Position numbers and translations under genes: made by a program. Below the pieces are notes generated by a model. The model ran no database searches and was not told where the DNA came from. It was given only the letters and a program-made list of their open reading frames with translations. 64,000 bases of DNA from assembly GCA_963989385.1 (NCBI GenBank), contig OZ022498.1, positions 104,951,298-105,015,297 on the forward strand, written 5' to 3'. How positions within the stretch are numbered: position 1 is the first letter of the stretch; each line of letters begins with the position of its first letter. Origin of the DNA: Ctena decussata (Eukaryota; Mollusca; Bivalvia; Lucinida; Lucinidae). Below, in pieces: positions 12,135-23,250 of the stretch.

Positions 12135-12891
12135 ATTGAATTTGCATCCAAGTGGGCTGTCCATAAATATCATATATTCTCAGGCAATTATATCTTGATT
12201 TGCAAATCTGATTTAATTTTGAGTTGGGCCCCATACATAAGCTATTCAAATTTGATGTTAATTTTACTGAAAGGTGTCTATTAAGGATTCTTGAGCCCAT
12301 CATTTTTTTTATAAACGCCCATGAAAATTCAAAAAGGCCGAGCAAAATCTTGACTTTTGCATGTAAATTAATGGGAAATAGGCCTTGTATGACCCATTTT
12401 TTAAGCCCATCAATATTTTGGGCCAGAAATATCCCCGTTGTTGTCAGTATAAGGAATGTAAGCGTGTCTTATACTTCCATGTGTAGAGTTAGCGTCTTCA
12501 GGGCATTGGAACGTTCAGTACTGAAAGTTATCAACATGAGAGCTATAAGACATATATATATATATCCAAAATTATTTTATTTATGATGTATTGTAAACTC
12601 ATTGACTCCTTTAGTTAAGTTAACATGACTTGGTGTCGAATGGTGTCGATGATTGCAGAATCCTATATTTCATTCTGTTATTATCGACCCCTCACGAGAA
12701 GTCATCATCAGTGCTCGGAGACTAGCAGAATCCCGCTGAAACAAATCATGATCTTACTGGATCAAAGTTGGTAGGAATGTTAATATACATTGAATGGTCT
12801 AAGAATGTTCGTAGCAGCAAAATTCAGAGAAAGAGGTGACTGGACCGTCAAATTCTTCTTCATCCAAAAATGCCCATTGAGTAAGAAATAC
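12135..12891. other. Spacer, no supported gene
   Basis: Contains a short (AT)n tract near 12,550. The 120-codon plus frame at 12,224-12,586 has no domain or splice support. Confidence 0.5.
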
Positions 12892-12970
12892 CCCACTGGG
12901 CACACAAGGCTGAATTAACCTTGATTCAACCCGCGAATCAAGGTTGATTCAACCATGTGTGCCAGCTGGG
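12892..12970. mobile_element. Palindromic MITE, CCCACTGGGCACACA family (short)
   Basis: CCCACTGGGCACACAAGG...TGTGTGCCAGCTGGG with internal CTTGATTCAA/AATCAAGG. A shorter version of the 7013 element. Confidence 0.75.
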
Positions 12971-13145
12971 ACAATTAGTCGGTTAGATATTATGTCGATT
13001 ATAGTCACAACTGCTGTTAATTCTCTGAATTAATTATAGTTTAGACAACATGAAAATAAATAAATAAGAGTTCGATAATTGCCCCCAGGTCGATAATACC
13101 CGACATTACTCTACCTCATACCACGTGCCTCATACATAGAAACTA

Positions 13146-14161
13146 CGAGGGTTGATCCAGAAGTAATGTCACTGCAGCTATGAAATCGTTTAGAACAAAG
13201 AGAGAGCAACAAAATTTCGTATCCATATACCTTATTCTATTTGCAGTATAGTCTGAAAATGTCATAAAATTATAGTGCACAGTAATCGAGATATCAAGAT
13301 AGACAGAAGGCATGGTAACGACACGCGCCGCACGTCAATGACGTTGTTGACGTTTCAGACGAAGTTTGGATATTGTGTCATGTCTTAAGTAGCATATTCA
13401 TTGTTCTAGCATAGCACTATTTTCTGTTCACCCATGTTTTTCTCGTCTTTTAATATTATTTGAACAGCCACGCAGCTCATGTTCAAGAATTTACAATATA
13501 TTTGAATTGCAGAGCATCGATCTTCTTATATGGGGTCCAAGCAAGATTGACGTCATTGTCTGACATTGCACATTAAGGTCCTCCGGTGTTCGGACGATCC
13601 TCTAGCGACTCATCTGCACCCTTACAGCGCTGATTGCACCTTTACACAAGCCTCATAATCATGCTTATATAACCGCACGTCTAGTTAAACGGCCAAGAGT
13701 CTCTAATGGTGAAATTCCTAATTTGTGGCAAAACCGCACATTTATCTGCAGACGCGTTTGTCGGAAATCAGCATTTTTTCACTTGGCAGTTACAAGCATA
13801 AGCACTACCTGGCGAACTTCTAACTGCAATGACGATATTAAAGTTTCAACAGTGGGTGGCAGGAATATATTTCGTCGTCGTATCAATTTTTCATCTGATT
13901 TTGCGCCTTAGTTTGATTTTGATTTGTGTTTGCGTTTGAAAATAATGTTCATGTAATTAACGTTATTCTAACGTGCGGCGCGATGGCGACGGTGGCATAC
14001 TTTGAACGTCTCTATATCTGGAATGGGAAAAGATTCCAACTTTATATTTATTCTGTTAATCAGAACTGAATTACAGTGTACCTTTATATAATTCTCATAA
14101 TAATGCTACGACGAATAAGCGCGCAATGGATACAGTGACATTACTTCTGGATCAACCCTTG
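13146..14161. mobile_element. Mariner-like non-autonomous element
   Basis: 1,016 bp with terminal inverted repeats CGAGGGTTGATCCAGAAGT (left) and ACTTCTGGATCAACCCTTG (right), extended by AATGTCACTG, and flanked on both sides by TA. A terminal YGAGGGTTGATCCAGAAGT and a TA target fit the Tc1/mariner superfamily. No transposase frame survives inside. A solitary end of the same type lies at 17,392-17,409. Confidence 0.8.
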
Positions 14162-14507
14162 TACAACGTCATACGTAATAACTACATCGAATCAACGTTA
14201 ATATTTACCCTTGCCACTGACTTCCCATTGTTAAACTGTATAGAGCAACTAGCTGCATACACCGATGAACGACAGTTGATCATGTAACTTTGTCGTCAAG
14301 CGACGTCTAAGGTAAACAAACGTTTTGACTGTTCCACGTAACGTTCGATTGACGCCACGTTATGGTGACAGCTGTTTAATCTAATGGCCGAATAAGTCGT
14401 TTCTGTCTTTTCTTCGACGCATATTTTGCATATTCTACATTAAATTACCACGAAAAACAGGACAGGAAGGGTAAAAAATAAACTGTATAAATATAAGAAT
14501 AAAAATG

Positions 14508-14636
14508 TGATTTTTCAGCGTTCATCAAGTGAAGAAGACAGTGGTCGTCGCTAAAATTCTACAAGAAGCGCTTGGCGTTTCATGGAACTTTAGCTCCGCC
14601 CATTGGCTTCATCACACTATGAACGCTGAAAAATCA
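14508..14636. mobile_element. Short inverted-repeat element, TGATTTTTCAGCGTTCAT
   Basis: Perfect 18-bp inverted repeats TGATTTTTCAGCGTTCAT and ATGAACGCTGAAAAATCA around about 93 bp of unique sequence. Size and form fit a MITE. No target duplication is clear. Confidence 0.65.
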
Positions 14637-14651
14637 AATTTCATTTCTTAA

Positions 14652-16276
14652 ATGACGTTGAATCCACATTGATTCAATGCGGTTTCAACGTTGTGTGCCT
14701 TTTGTGGGTTCCAGAACAAAACAGTTAAAATAATGAAACAGACAGTACTTGGCACGTTGTTTTACCTGATGTACAGCAGTTTAATAATTGAAGCAAAAAT
14801 GAAAATCAAGTCAATTCGAGTACTAAACTTTATGTCTATGAATTTGTGTTTAAAACTTGAGTTTACTCTACTTCAGATCTTTGCCAGTCATACAATAATC
14901 AACAATTTTCGGTCAACACCTGTGTAGAAACAAAGAGAAAAAACGTACCCAAACTTTATAAATCCACACAATTTATATGCCCAACCTTCAGTTAGCAACT
15001 TATTCGATATATTAACCGCATATACAATACCAAAACTACACAATAAAGAATCGCCAATATATGCGCTTTGGCATGGCTAATCCTACAGGTTGGCATCTGC
15101 AGCCCGCGCACCTGATCACAGCCTGAGCCCTTAGCTATTTTCCTGCAGAATGCATTTGCCGTTTTGGCAATACACAGACAACAGCAGACCCTAATCAGCT
15201 TGCACTTCCAGCGCAGTCTGATCTTGGTATTTGCTGTTAGCACCCGCCAACCAGTGGATTACTCCTTGATCAGGCTAAATATGAGTTCTTATGTTCTATA
15301 TTTAACTCGCAGAATATTCTCAGTTTCTCGTATTGAACCGATAATCTGTCTCGACAACACACGAGGGAATGCTTTCGCTTATTACATTTTGTTCAATAAT
15401 GCTTTCAGCTATGCAAGGGAAAATGTATTTTGTTTTTCTTTTTCTTTAAGCAAAGGAAAACCAGTGCATTGAAAACTGCGTGCTGTTTTATTTTCTTTCT
15501 TTCTTTTTAGATATGTAAAAACTGCATATATGCGCAGTCTGGTCTGATTTTTTATGTACCATAATATGGGTTCCCGAGGAACCTCGATTGCTGAGCAAAC
15601 TGGAGTTGCGTAGGTGTGCTTTGCATAACGTAAAGCCTAAAAGGTCATTCTATAGCGATTTGAGATATAATGGCAGGGTGATAATCCAAAGAACAAAAAC
15701 TCTTGTCAGACGTGGCTTATTACATTTTGTCATATGACGCCACATCTGAGAGTATAATAAAGCCATGCATTAAAAAGATAATCAACTAGTGGATTGAATA
15801 TGCAAGTTACGTCGTAACCTTATATGCGTTTACGTCCATAAAAGCGTCGCGTTTTCTATTGGCAAAATCGTAACGTTTTAGTGCAAAATTTGCTAATAAA
15901 ATGCAATTTTGGTGTCATATGATAAATAGAATCTTGCATTCCTGCCCCTTTATTACTGAATTTATTAAACTCGTTGAAAACCGATAAGATGCTCGGCATA
16001 GCCTCGCCCCCAAATCATTTGATAAATTCAATAATACATGAGCACTCATGTAAGATCCTCTATGTATTACTCAGGACGTGTACCCCTCGACCACCTGTTT
16101 GCATATACTATTAGTGCTGTAAGATTCTTTGTCTCTAGCGCCGCTCAACCCGCAACCTAAATGTGTTTTTAAAATAATAATAAAAAGCTATTCATACTCA
16201 TTTATGCGCGAACAAAATAGTCAATTGTACACACAAAGGGCCCCAGTCGTTAAAAATTTACCAAAACACGAAACAT
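14652..16276. other. Spacer with a degenerate TTGATTCA fragment
   Basis: 14,652-14,706 holds a partial copy of the TTGAATCA palindromic family. No gene or repeat was recognised between 14,706 and 16,276. Short frames of 78-102 codons have no domain evidence. Confidence 0.5.
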
Positions 16277-16343
16277 CCCACTGGGCACATAACGCTGAAT
16301 CAACATTGAATCAACGTTGATTCAATGTTGTGTGCCTGCTGGG
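16277..16343. mobile_element. Palindromic MITE, CCCACTGGGCACA family
   Basis: CCCACTGGGCACATAACG...TGTTGTGTGCCTGCTGGG with a central TTGAATCAACGTTGATTCAA. Flanked by AT on both sides. Confidence 0.8.
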
Positions 16344-16784
16344 ATGGAGACAATGAGAAACCCAGAGTGGCCCCATATCAGATTTAGAAGCAGCGTGTTA
16401 ATGATCTACGTTTATTATTATTATTATTCAGCATTCTCTGATTCGCGACACACTTCTCAGATTTTGCGAAATTCACAGTGGTGAGAATACAAGTTCGATT
16501 TAGAATGCAGTGTGAATGTAGAGGTCCTGAACACTCAGGATTCACAGTCTGTTGATGATGACGAACCGAATTATGATGACAAGACTCTACTAGTTTCCAG
16601 GCTGATCTTGCTCTCCGATGTACACACGTCCTTGTTCACGAAAAAGAGAAATGTCAAACTTCTTAGTGAGCTACGAGCAGATAAGACGCCGAAAATTATA
16701 GAAACTGAGGTGGTGTCCACGGCGCACGTCAAAATTTCCATAACCCATGAATGCCTAGCGTCCCATAAAAATGACACAAGCAAA

Positions 16785-16845
16785 CTGTGCAAACCCAGAT
16801 CAGACGCCGAAGAATGCGGCGTCTGATCAGGGTCTGAACTGTTTG
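16785..16845. repeat. Palindrome CAGATCAGACGCCG...CGGCGTCTGATCAG
   Basis: Hairpin with GCAAACCCAGATCAGACGCC and its imperfect complement GGCGTCTGATCAGGGTCTG. A half copy is at 47,430-47,475. Confidence 0.6.
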
Positions 16846-16912
16846 CATACTTTTACAGCAATATCTATTACACAAAAACACGAGACACCCCTAAAATGAT
16901 GAACAGACTCAT

Positions 16913-17020
16913 CCCAGCAGGCGTATGACGTCATAATGACGTCAAACTGACGTTGATGCGACGTCATTACGTCGCACCGGCGTCAGTACGACGTCATTTC
17001 AACGTCATGTGCCTGCTGGG
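16913..17020. mobile_element. Palindromic MITE, CCCAGCAGGC...GACGTCA family
   Basis: Termini CCCAGCAGGCGTATGACG and CGTCATGTGCCTGCTGGG enclose alternating TGACGTCA/ACGTCATT motifs. Termini resemble the CCCACTGGG family, but the filler is CG-containing. Copies at 27,999, 30,792 and 47,272; fragments near 55,930 and 62,845. Confidence 0.8.
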
Positions 17021-17121
17021 ATCCTATCAAAATAGAAAGGGCAATAAATAAATTGATACCTTTGATATAAACCCATTTAAACCCAGTGAAAATATATCAC
17101 ACTAGTAGTAGCTGCAACTAT

Positions 17122-17330
17122 AAGACAAGGCAAGACAAGACAAGACAAGATTTATTTTGAGTCGGCAAGACGTACAACAAGTAACATAAGCTCTGAAGAG
17201 CTTTTGAACCGACTGAAATAGAGATGTTGTCATAAAGTGGGCTGAGAGACACAAGAAGTAAACAGTACTGAACGGAGAATACTTTGAAAAGTACTTAGTG
17301 CCCCAGTAGTATCGACATTGATAGGAAACT
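17122..17330 (-). mobile_element. LINE/SINE 3' tail with (AAGAC)n, minus strand
   Basis: (CAAGA)n at 17,122-17,150 followed by TTTATTTTGAGTCGGC. On the minus strand this is ...AAATAAA(TCTTG)n, a typical non-LTR tail. Confidence 0.55.
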
Positions 17331-17391
17331 ATACATGACGCCAAAGTGACGCCACGAAGTGCGCCGTGTAAACCTGGGCGACTGCATTCAA

Positions 17392-17409
17392 CTTCTGGAT
17401 CAGCCCTCG
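17392..17409. mobile_element. Solitary mariner-like end
   Basis: ACTTCTGGATCAGCCCTCG followed by TA, matching the right terminus of the 13,146-14,161 element. No left partner was seen nearby. Confidence 0.55.
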
Positions 17410-17559
17410 TACTTACTTTCAGTTCAGTTCCTTAAAGATACACACACACTCCTAGTTTTTTTGCGACTGAACAAGTTTAAATATTTTCAGCTCGTGCAGT
17501 AACAGTCATTGTCATATGAACAATACCGCCACGTGAAATGAGATCAACTGCAGTGTGAG

Positions 17560-19440
17560 AATAAACAGTTCCTCTAAGAATCCTTCAAACCTCTAAAATA
17601 TTGCCAGAGATATGACAATATCAATGAACAGTGACATATAGATCACAGTGACCTAGAAGTAAAATGAGGTCAATCACTGTATCTGAATGTACCATGATAC
17701 CAAGTCTAATAGAAGTCAATGAAAAAGTTTCAGAAATAGTGGCTTAAATTACTAGGCCATGAAATATAGGTCACATTGACCTACTGCTAGTATGAGGCCA
17801 CTCACAGTGTCAGCCCACACCCATAACCCAAGTACAATGCAAACCCGTGAAAAAGTGTTTGAAATATGATGGAAAATCACTATAGGTCACACTGACCTAC
17901 AATAAGTCCGAGGTTACTCACAGTGTCAGCCCAAACCATGAACCGAAGTATAATGCAAATCCATAAAAGTGATGGAAATATGAGGTCAAATCACTGGACC
18001 ATGAAATATAGGTCACACTAACCTTCAGCTAAGATGATATCATTCATAGTGTCACTCCAAACCATTTAACTAAGTATGATACAAATCCATGAAATAGTGA
18101 TAGAGATTTAGTTTAAACATATTTTATTCATAATTTTCACTCACATGCATCATAAGATATACACAAAAAATAGTTACTGGGATTAGAATGAAAGCAAAAT
18201 GCTTATAGGATTCCTCTCCCTGATAGAGATTTGAGGCAAAATCTAGGGTTACACTGACTGACCTGCAATCAGTATAAAGTCACTCATAGTGTTAGCCCAA
18301 ACCATGAACCAAAGTTAAGGTTAATCCAAGAAGAAGTGTCAGAAACATGAGGCAATTCACAGGACCATAAAATGTACTAGGTCGCTGTGACCTACTGTTA
18401 GTTTGAGGTCAAACATTCGGTCATACTGAGTCTTTTTTGCAAGCAATCATGTTCGAACACCTAATAATCTTCAAGAGAAAAAAAACAAAACAAAAAAACA
18501 CTGGACCATGAATTGTAGGTCACTGTGACCTATTGTTTATTTGATGTCAAACTTTGGGTCATACTGGGTCATTTTCAACAGAATCATGATCGTACATCAA
18601 AAAGTCTTCATGAAATCATGCAAAATCAGTAAACTATAAAATATCAGGTCAATGTGACCTTTTCTTAGGTTAAGGTAAACTTTTGGGTTATTATCCCAAG
18701 CAATCATGTTCGTACATCAAATAGTCTTCAAAAAATAAGGAAAAATCACTGGACCATGAAATATAGATCAAGGTATCTTACTGTTAGTTTGAGGTCAAAC
18801 ATTGTGTCGTACTGAGCCATTATCCCAAGCTATCATGTACATACATCAAACAGTCTTCGAAATATAAGGTTAAATCACTGTACCATAAAATATAGGTCAC
18901 TGTGACCTACTCTTAATTTTAGGTCAAACATCTGGTCATACTGAATCATAATCAGAGGAAATCATGTTCATGCATTAAATAGCCTTCAAGTTTTAAGGCA
19001 AAATCACAACCATAAAATATCGGTCACCATGACCTATTTTTAGTTTGAAGGCAAACATCCTTTCATACTGATCATTATCCCAAGCAATCATGTTGGTACA
19101 TCAAAATTTGAAATAGTCTTGAAGATATAAGGCAGAATCACTGGACCATAAAATATAGGTCACTGTGACCTATTGTTAGTTTGAGGTAAAACATCGGGTC
19201 ACACTGAGTCATTATCCCGAGCAATCATGTTGGTTTATCAAATAGGCTTCAAATTATAAAACACAAATACTGGACCATGAAAATGTAGGTCATTTTGAGC
19301 TACAGTTGGTTTGAGATCAAAATTTGGGTAATACTGCGTCATGATCCTAAGCAATCATATTTATACACCAATAAGTCTTCGAGATATAAGACAAAATCAC
19401 TGGTCCATGAAATACAGCCCACTGCCCTATATACATCACT
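17560..19440. repeat. Tandem array containing AGGTCAnnnTGACCT palindromes
   Basis: Degenerate tandem units of roughly 125-135 bp built from ATCACTGGACCATGAAATAT, then AGGTCACTGTGACCT, then GTTTGAGGTCAAAC, then CATACTGAGTCATTATCC, then CAAGCAATCATGTTC. A perfect AGGTCA-n3-TGACCT occurs at 17,768; 17,884; 18,517; 18,646; 18,894 and 19,157. 19,022 has the perfect GGTCAnnnTGACC core, and 17,646 and 18,379 are one-mismatch versions. No coding sequence. Confidence 0.85.
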
Positions 19441-20395
19441 GCCTTCATAAGATCTTCCCCGGATGTATCAATGGAGCAAGTTTGAAGACTCTAGCCCTTG
19501 TGGTTACTTAGACACTGAGCTAAACGCAAGAGATGAATGATTTTTCTACGTTCAATAATCCGTGAAATATAGGTCATGGCCCGGTATGCATCACTGGTTT
19601 CAGTAGATCTTCTATACGTATATGTGTAGCACATTTGATTACTTAAAACTGAGCTTAAACCAACCGGTGAATATTTTGGCTATGTTCAGTCAACCGTGAA
19701 ATATAGATCATGGCCCAATATGCATCTCCGCTTCCAGTAGATTTCCCCCAGACGTATCACTGGGCAAGTTTGAAACTTCAACCCTTGCTGCTACTTAGAA
19801 ACTGAGATAAACGCAACATGTGATTATTATTTTTATGTGTTCAATCAATCGTGAAATATATGTCATGGCCCATTATGTATCGCTGCTTTCCGTAAATCTT
19901 CCCACGATGGAGCAAGTTTGAAGACTCTAGTCCTTATGTTTACTTAGAAACGGACCCTTACGCAAGAGGTGAGTATTTTTTCCATCTTCAATCAACCATG
20001 ACATATAGGTAATGGCCTAAAATGCACAGACGCTAACGGTAGATCTTCCCTAGAAGTATGCGTAGCGCAAGTTTCGGTTACTTAGAAACTGAGCAAATGT
20101 AAAAGGTGATAGCCTAATATGCATCGCTGCTTTCAGTGCATCTTCCCCAGTCGTATCAATGAAGCAAGTTTGAAGACTCTAGCCCTTGCGGTTACTTAGA
20201 AACTGAGATAAACGCAACAGGTGAATATTTTGTCTATGTTTAATCAACCGTGAAATATATGTTACTGGCCGATATCCATCGCTGTTTTCAGATTATCCCG
20301 AGACGTATCTATAAGGCAAGTCTGAAGGCTCTAGTCCTTGCGGTTACTTAGAAACTGAGCTAGACGCAACAGATGAATATTTTTTCAAAGGCGCA
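19441..20395. repeat. Second tandem array, CGTGAAATATAGGTCATGGCC units
   Basis: Directly follows the previous array and keeps its GAAATATAGGTCA seed. It has a longer unit of about 150-165 bp: ATGCATCGCTGCTTTC, AGATCTTCCCCAGACGTAT, CAAGTTTGAAGACTCTAGCC, GGTTACTTAGAAACTGAG. Repeats decay toward 20.4 kb. Confidence 0.8.
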
Positions 20396-20810
20396 CCAGC
20401 ACGTACTCAAAACGTTTTGCATAAGCACGTCTTCGCTTCGCAAAATCTCGCTAAAAATTAGCAATATACTTGGCCCTGAGTAGCGCATTTTTCATCTTCC
20501 TAAATAAAAACTTCGAATTTTACTTTCTTGTTATCTGTTGACTTTGAAAAGGCACAAAACCTCTAGAAAACGTGACATGCAATAATCTGCTCATATGTAG
20601 AAAGTGACGCACCTGTCGAGCCTGATGCTTTTTCACGTTCAAAAGCGATTAATCCATAAACTTGGTTGACCTCAGTTGATAAAGATGCGACCCTAAAAGA
20701 CAAAGTAAAGAAAGTCGTGAGATTCAACCACTTAAATTTTGTTTACTTGTTGTATCAAGTATTTTTTAAGTTTTTTATTACGCTGTTTATTATTTATTAT
20801 TGATACCGAC
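20396..20810. other. Spacer, nothing recognised
   Basis: No open frame, palindrome or tandem repeat of note. Confidence 0.45.
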
Positions 20811-21790
20811 TAAAGCTACAGTCTCACTGTCATGTATTGAGGGCTAGGTTTTTCTACGTTTTGTAACGTGGAAAAACGGCAGTATACGTTGTAAAACGTA
20901 GTGAAAACGCATATAGATATAGCTAAATACGTGGCCTAATTACGTTTGATTTAGACTTTTTGACTTAAACATGGCATTTTGATATGCGTAGCGTAAACGT
21001 AGTAAAACGCACCAACACGTAGTAAAACGTGGTCAGAACGTACTAAAACATAGCCGAAACGCATTAAATACGTATAAAAACGTAAGAAGAATAACATAGA
21101 GGTCCTCTAAGCCTCACTCTCACTGTCATGTATTGAGGACCAGGTTTTTCTACGTATTTAAAACGTACCAAAACGGGAATATGCGTATTAAAACGTAGTG
21201 AATACGTATTGTATACGGATATAAACAGCTACATACGTGGCCTAGCTACGTTTGATTCGAAAAATCAGCTTAAACGTAGCATTTTGAAATACTTACTGTG
21301 TGCGTAGTAAAAGCGTATTGAAACGTAGTCTAAACGTACTAGAACGTAGATGAAACGTGTTGAATACGTAGGCATACATGAAGGTCATCTACGTACTAGT
21401 ACGCATCATATACGTTTTACCACGTCTTAATACGTTTTGTGACATTTAATTCTGCGTTTCATTACGATTTGGTATGTTTTGAGATACCTACTGAAACGTC
21501 ACTTTGACTAGGTAGATATCCCGGTCACTACCCAGTAGTCCCTTGTAAAACGTACGTACTCATAGTAGGTAAGTAAACTGTTCTCATCCCTTCTAAAGGC
21601 GTGGTACTAAGCCGTTTGATAAGCGGACAATACGAAGTAAATCATAGTTAAACGTATTGGAAATGTACTAAAAACGTAGTCACACCTAGATACCTATAAA
21701 ACGGGGTACATTTCTTTGCCAAACGTACCTGGTGGAAACGTAGTGCAACCTAGCACTCAAAACGTGACAGTGAGGCTGGGCCCTAATATC
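20811..21790. mobile_element. ACGTA-saturated element with weak terminal repeats
   Basis: About 970 bp dense in AACGTAGTAAAACG-like motifs and their complements. CTCACTGTCATGTATTGAGG occurs at 20,824 and again at about 21,117, and the region closes with GTGACAGTGAGGCTGGGCCC, an inverted match to the opening. This fits an inverted-repeat transposon relic with an internally amplified short motif. No ORF. Confidence 0.55.
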
Positions 21791-21899
21791 AGAAAGGTTT
21801 TTTTTACCCTAGTTGATGTATGTTTCATCACTGGATAATTCAAAGCCAGTGAAGAAGTACCGTTTGACATGTACAAATAGCATCCGCGCAGTCAGATCT

Positions 21900-22142
21900 G
21901 GCCCCGAGGTTATAAAACTTTTTTCGTGCTCAACTCAGCTGAGCATGAAATTTTCTCTGCTGATAAATATGAAAATGCCAACTAATGTTGGCATTTTCAT
22001 ATTCATAAGCAAAGAAAATTTCATACTCAGCCAAACTGAAAAAGAAGACAACTGTACTTATCAGTAATTTGCTATTTATTAGCAGGTAAAATTTCATGCT
22101 CAACTCAGCTGAGCATGAAAAAAGTTTTATAACCTCGGGGCC
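21900..22142. mobile_element. MITE, TIR GGCCCCGAGGTTATAAAACTT
   Basis: 243-bp palindrome. Left GGCCCCGAGGTTATAAAAC, right its complement, with repeated CTCAACTCAGCTGAGCATG blocks near both ends. A shorter relative is at 54,036-54,183. Confidence 0.85.
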
Positions 22143-22196
22143 TGATTCACTGTTTGAATGAACACTCTTCGAGTAATGGGGAAGTTGTATACAGTC

Positions 22197-22270
22197 ATAA
22201 TACTTAAGGACAAAAGTTCTGCAAGGATGTTAAAGGAACATCCGTGCCGAACGTTTGTCCTTAAGTATAG
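22197..22270. repeat. Short inverted repeat
   Basis: ATACTTAAGGACAAA and TTTGTCCTTAAGTAT bracket a smaller GGATGTT...AACATCC hairpin. A neighbouring AAAAGAGTAAACC...GGTTTACTCTTTT pair lies at 22,313-22,361. Possibly MITE remnants. Confidence 0.5.
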
Positions 22271-22424
22271 TTTTGTGTCGGCCAAAGCCTGGCCGGAAAC
22301 TTGGCTTTTCGATAAAAGAGTAAACCGGAAGTGTTTCCCAAACGGGTTTACTCTTTTTGCGTTTCTTTGTAAAAGGAACTCGTGTCGTTGTTTTTCTAAA
22401 AGGTAGGAACCCTTATTAGGAACC

Positions 22425-22796
22425 CTCTTAGTTCATGGTGGGCGGAGAGGGGTGGGGGCAAGCTCTATCCAAGCTGGTATATAGGTAGCACGTCCTTGGA
22501 CAAGTAAAATGAAGGAGAAAAACAAGATAACTTCCATTTATTTTGTTAATAATTAGAACGAACAACTTACAAGATTTAGAAATTTATCCCTTTTTTTCAT
22601 TTACTTGGTACTTGCAACATCTCAGTTCAGGGTGGGCGAAGAGGGACGCAAGTCTATCCAAGCTTGTGAATAAGTAGCAGGTCCCTGGACAAGTAATGAA
22701 GGAGAAAAATCAAAATAACTTCCATTTATTTTGTTAAATGAAATGCACATCATATTGACTAGGATCACTTGATACTATCTGGTCAGTGTTCTGGAT
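22425..22796 (-). other. Putative 3' UTR of the Ly6 gene, with tandem duplication
   Basis: Downstream (minus strand) of the stop at 22,797. Two copies of about 120 bp, at 22,430-22,550 and 22,622-22,745, share GGTGGGCG, TCTATCCAAGCT and TAACTTCCATTTATTTTG. Each carries TTTATT on the plus strand, which is AATAAA on the minus strand (22,730-22,725 and 22,542-22,537). Either could be the polyadenylation signal. Confidence 0.5.
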
Positions 22797-23010
22797 CTAG
22801 CCCCTGGGAGGGAGGCTTTTACCAAGATACCAGGCTGAAACATCTGCTGGTTGCACGTGCTCGTTGCAACCATCTTTGACACAGCAGAAACTACACGTCA
22901 TCGGCATTCCGGGAATTCCCGTCTCGCTGTCGTCCATGTAAGCCATACATTCAGACCTTCCGGAAGTCGTTTTCCACCATTTCTCATCACAGACAGTCAA
23001 TGAGACGCAA
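22797..23010 (-). CDS. Terminal exon of a Ly6/uPAR-domain protein (copy A)
   Basis: A 214-bp exon entering in phase 2 after a TTTTCAG acceptor and ending at TAG. It encodes 71 residues with the second half of a three-finger Ly6 fold: CVSLTVCDEKWWK, CMAYMDD, CSFCCVKDGCNEH. The closing CC-x4-CN signature is diagnostic of Ly6/uPAR domains. It is clearly paralogous to the exon at 27,238-27,463 (shared CVxL, C-x3-KWWK, C-x3-MDDS, CC-x2-DGCNEHV and a GK-x-LPP tail). Ly6 proteins are usually secreted or GPI-anchored. There is no hydrophobic GPI tail here, so a secreted product is inferred. The partner N-terminal exon is not nearby; the exon at 29,610-29,739 exits in the matching phase, so this may be an alternative last exon or a leftover duplicate. 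Confidence 0.8.
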
Positions 23011-23035
23011 CTGAAAAGTAGTCAAAATAGGACTA

Positions 23036-23250
23036 GGGGAGAGTCGGGTAACATCGGACAGGCGGGTAATTTCGGACATACAATTGCAAATAGTGAAAAT
23101 CCAGATGAGACGGCTCAAAATGAGCCGTCTCATCAGGATTTTCTCTGTTTGTCCAGTTAATTTTTGTTTTAGTTCCAAACAACTGACATATAAAGGAAAC
23201 AATGTCAGTGTCCGAATTTACCCGCTGTCCGAAGTTACCCGACTCTCCCC
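23036..23250. mobile_element. MITE with TA target, TIR GGGGAGAGTCGGGTAA
   Basis: 215 bp, flanked by TA on both sides. TIRs are GGGGAGAGTCGGGTAA and TTACCCGACTCTCCCC, with internal GGTAATTTCGGAC/GTCCGAATTTACC. The core GAGACGGCTC...GAGCCGTCTC links it to 6,760-6,952. It is inserted about 25 bp upstream of the acceptor of the terminal Ly6 exon. Confidence 0.9.

Noticed and set aside
13146..14161. Intact mariner transposase
   Set aside because: Ends are mariner-like, but no frame with catalytic spacing or recognisable motifs is present inside.
17560..20395. CRISPR-like regular repeats
   Set aside because: Units are long, diverged along their whole length and lack distinct spacers; the context is eukaryotic.
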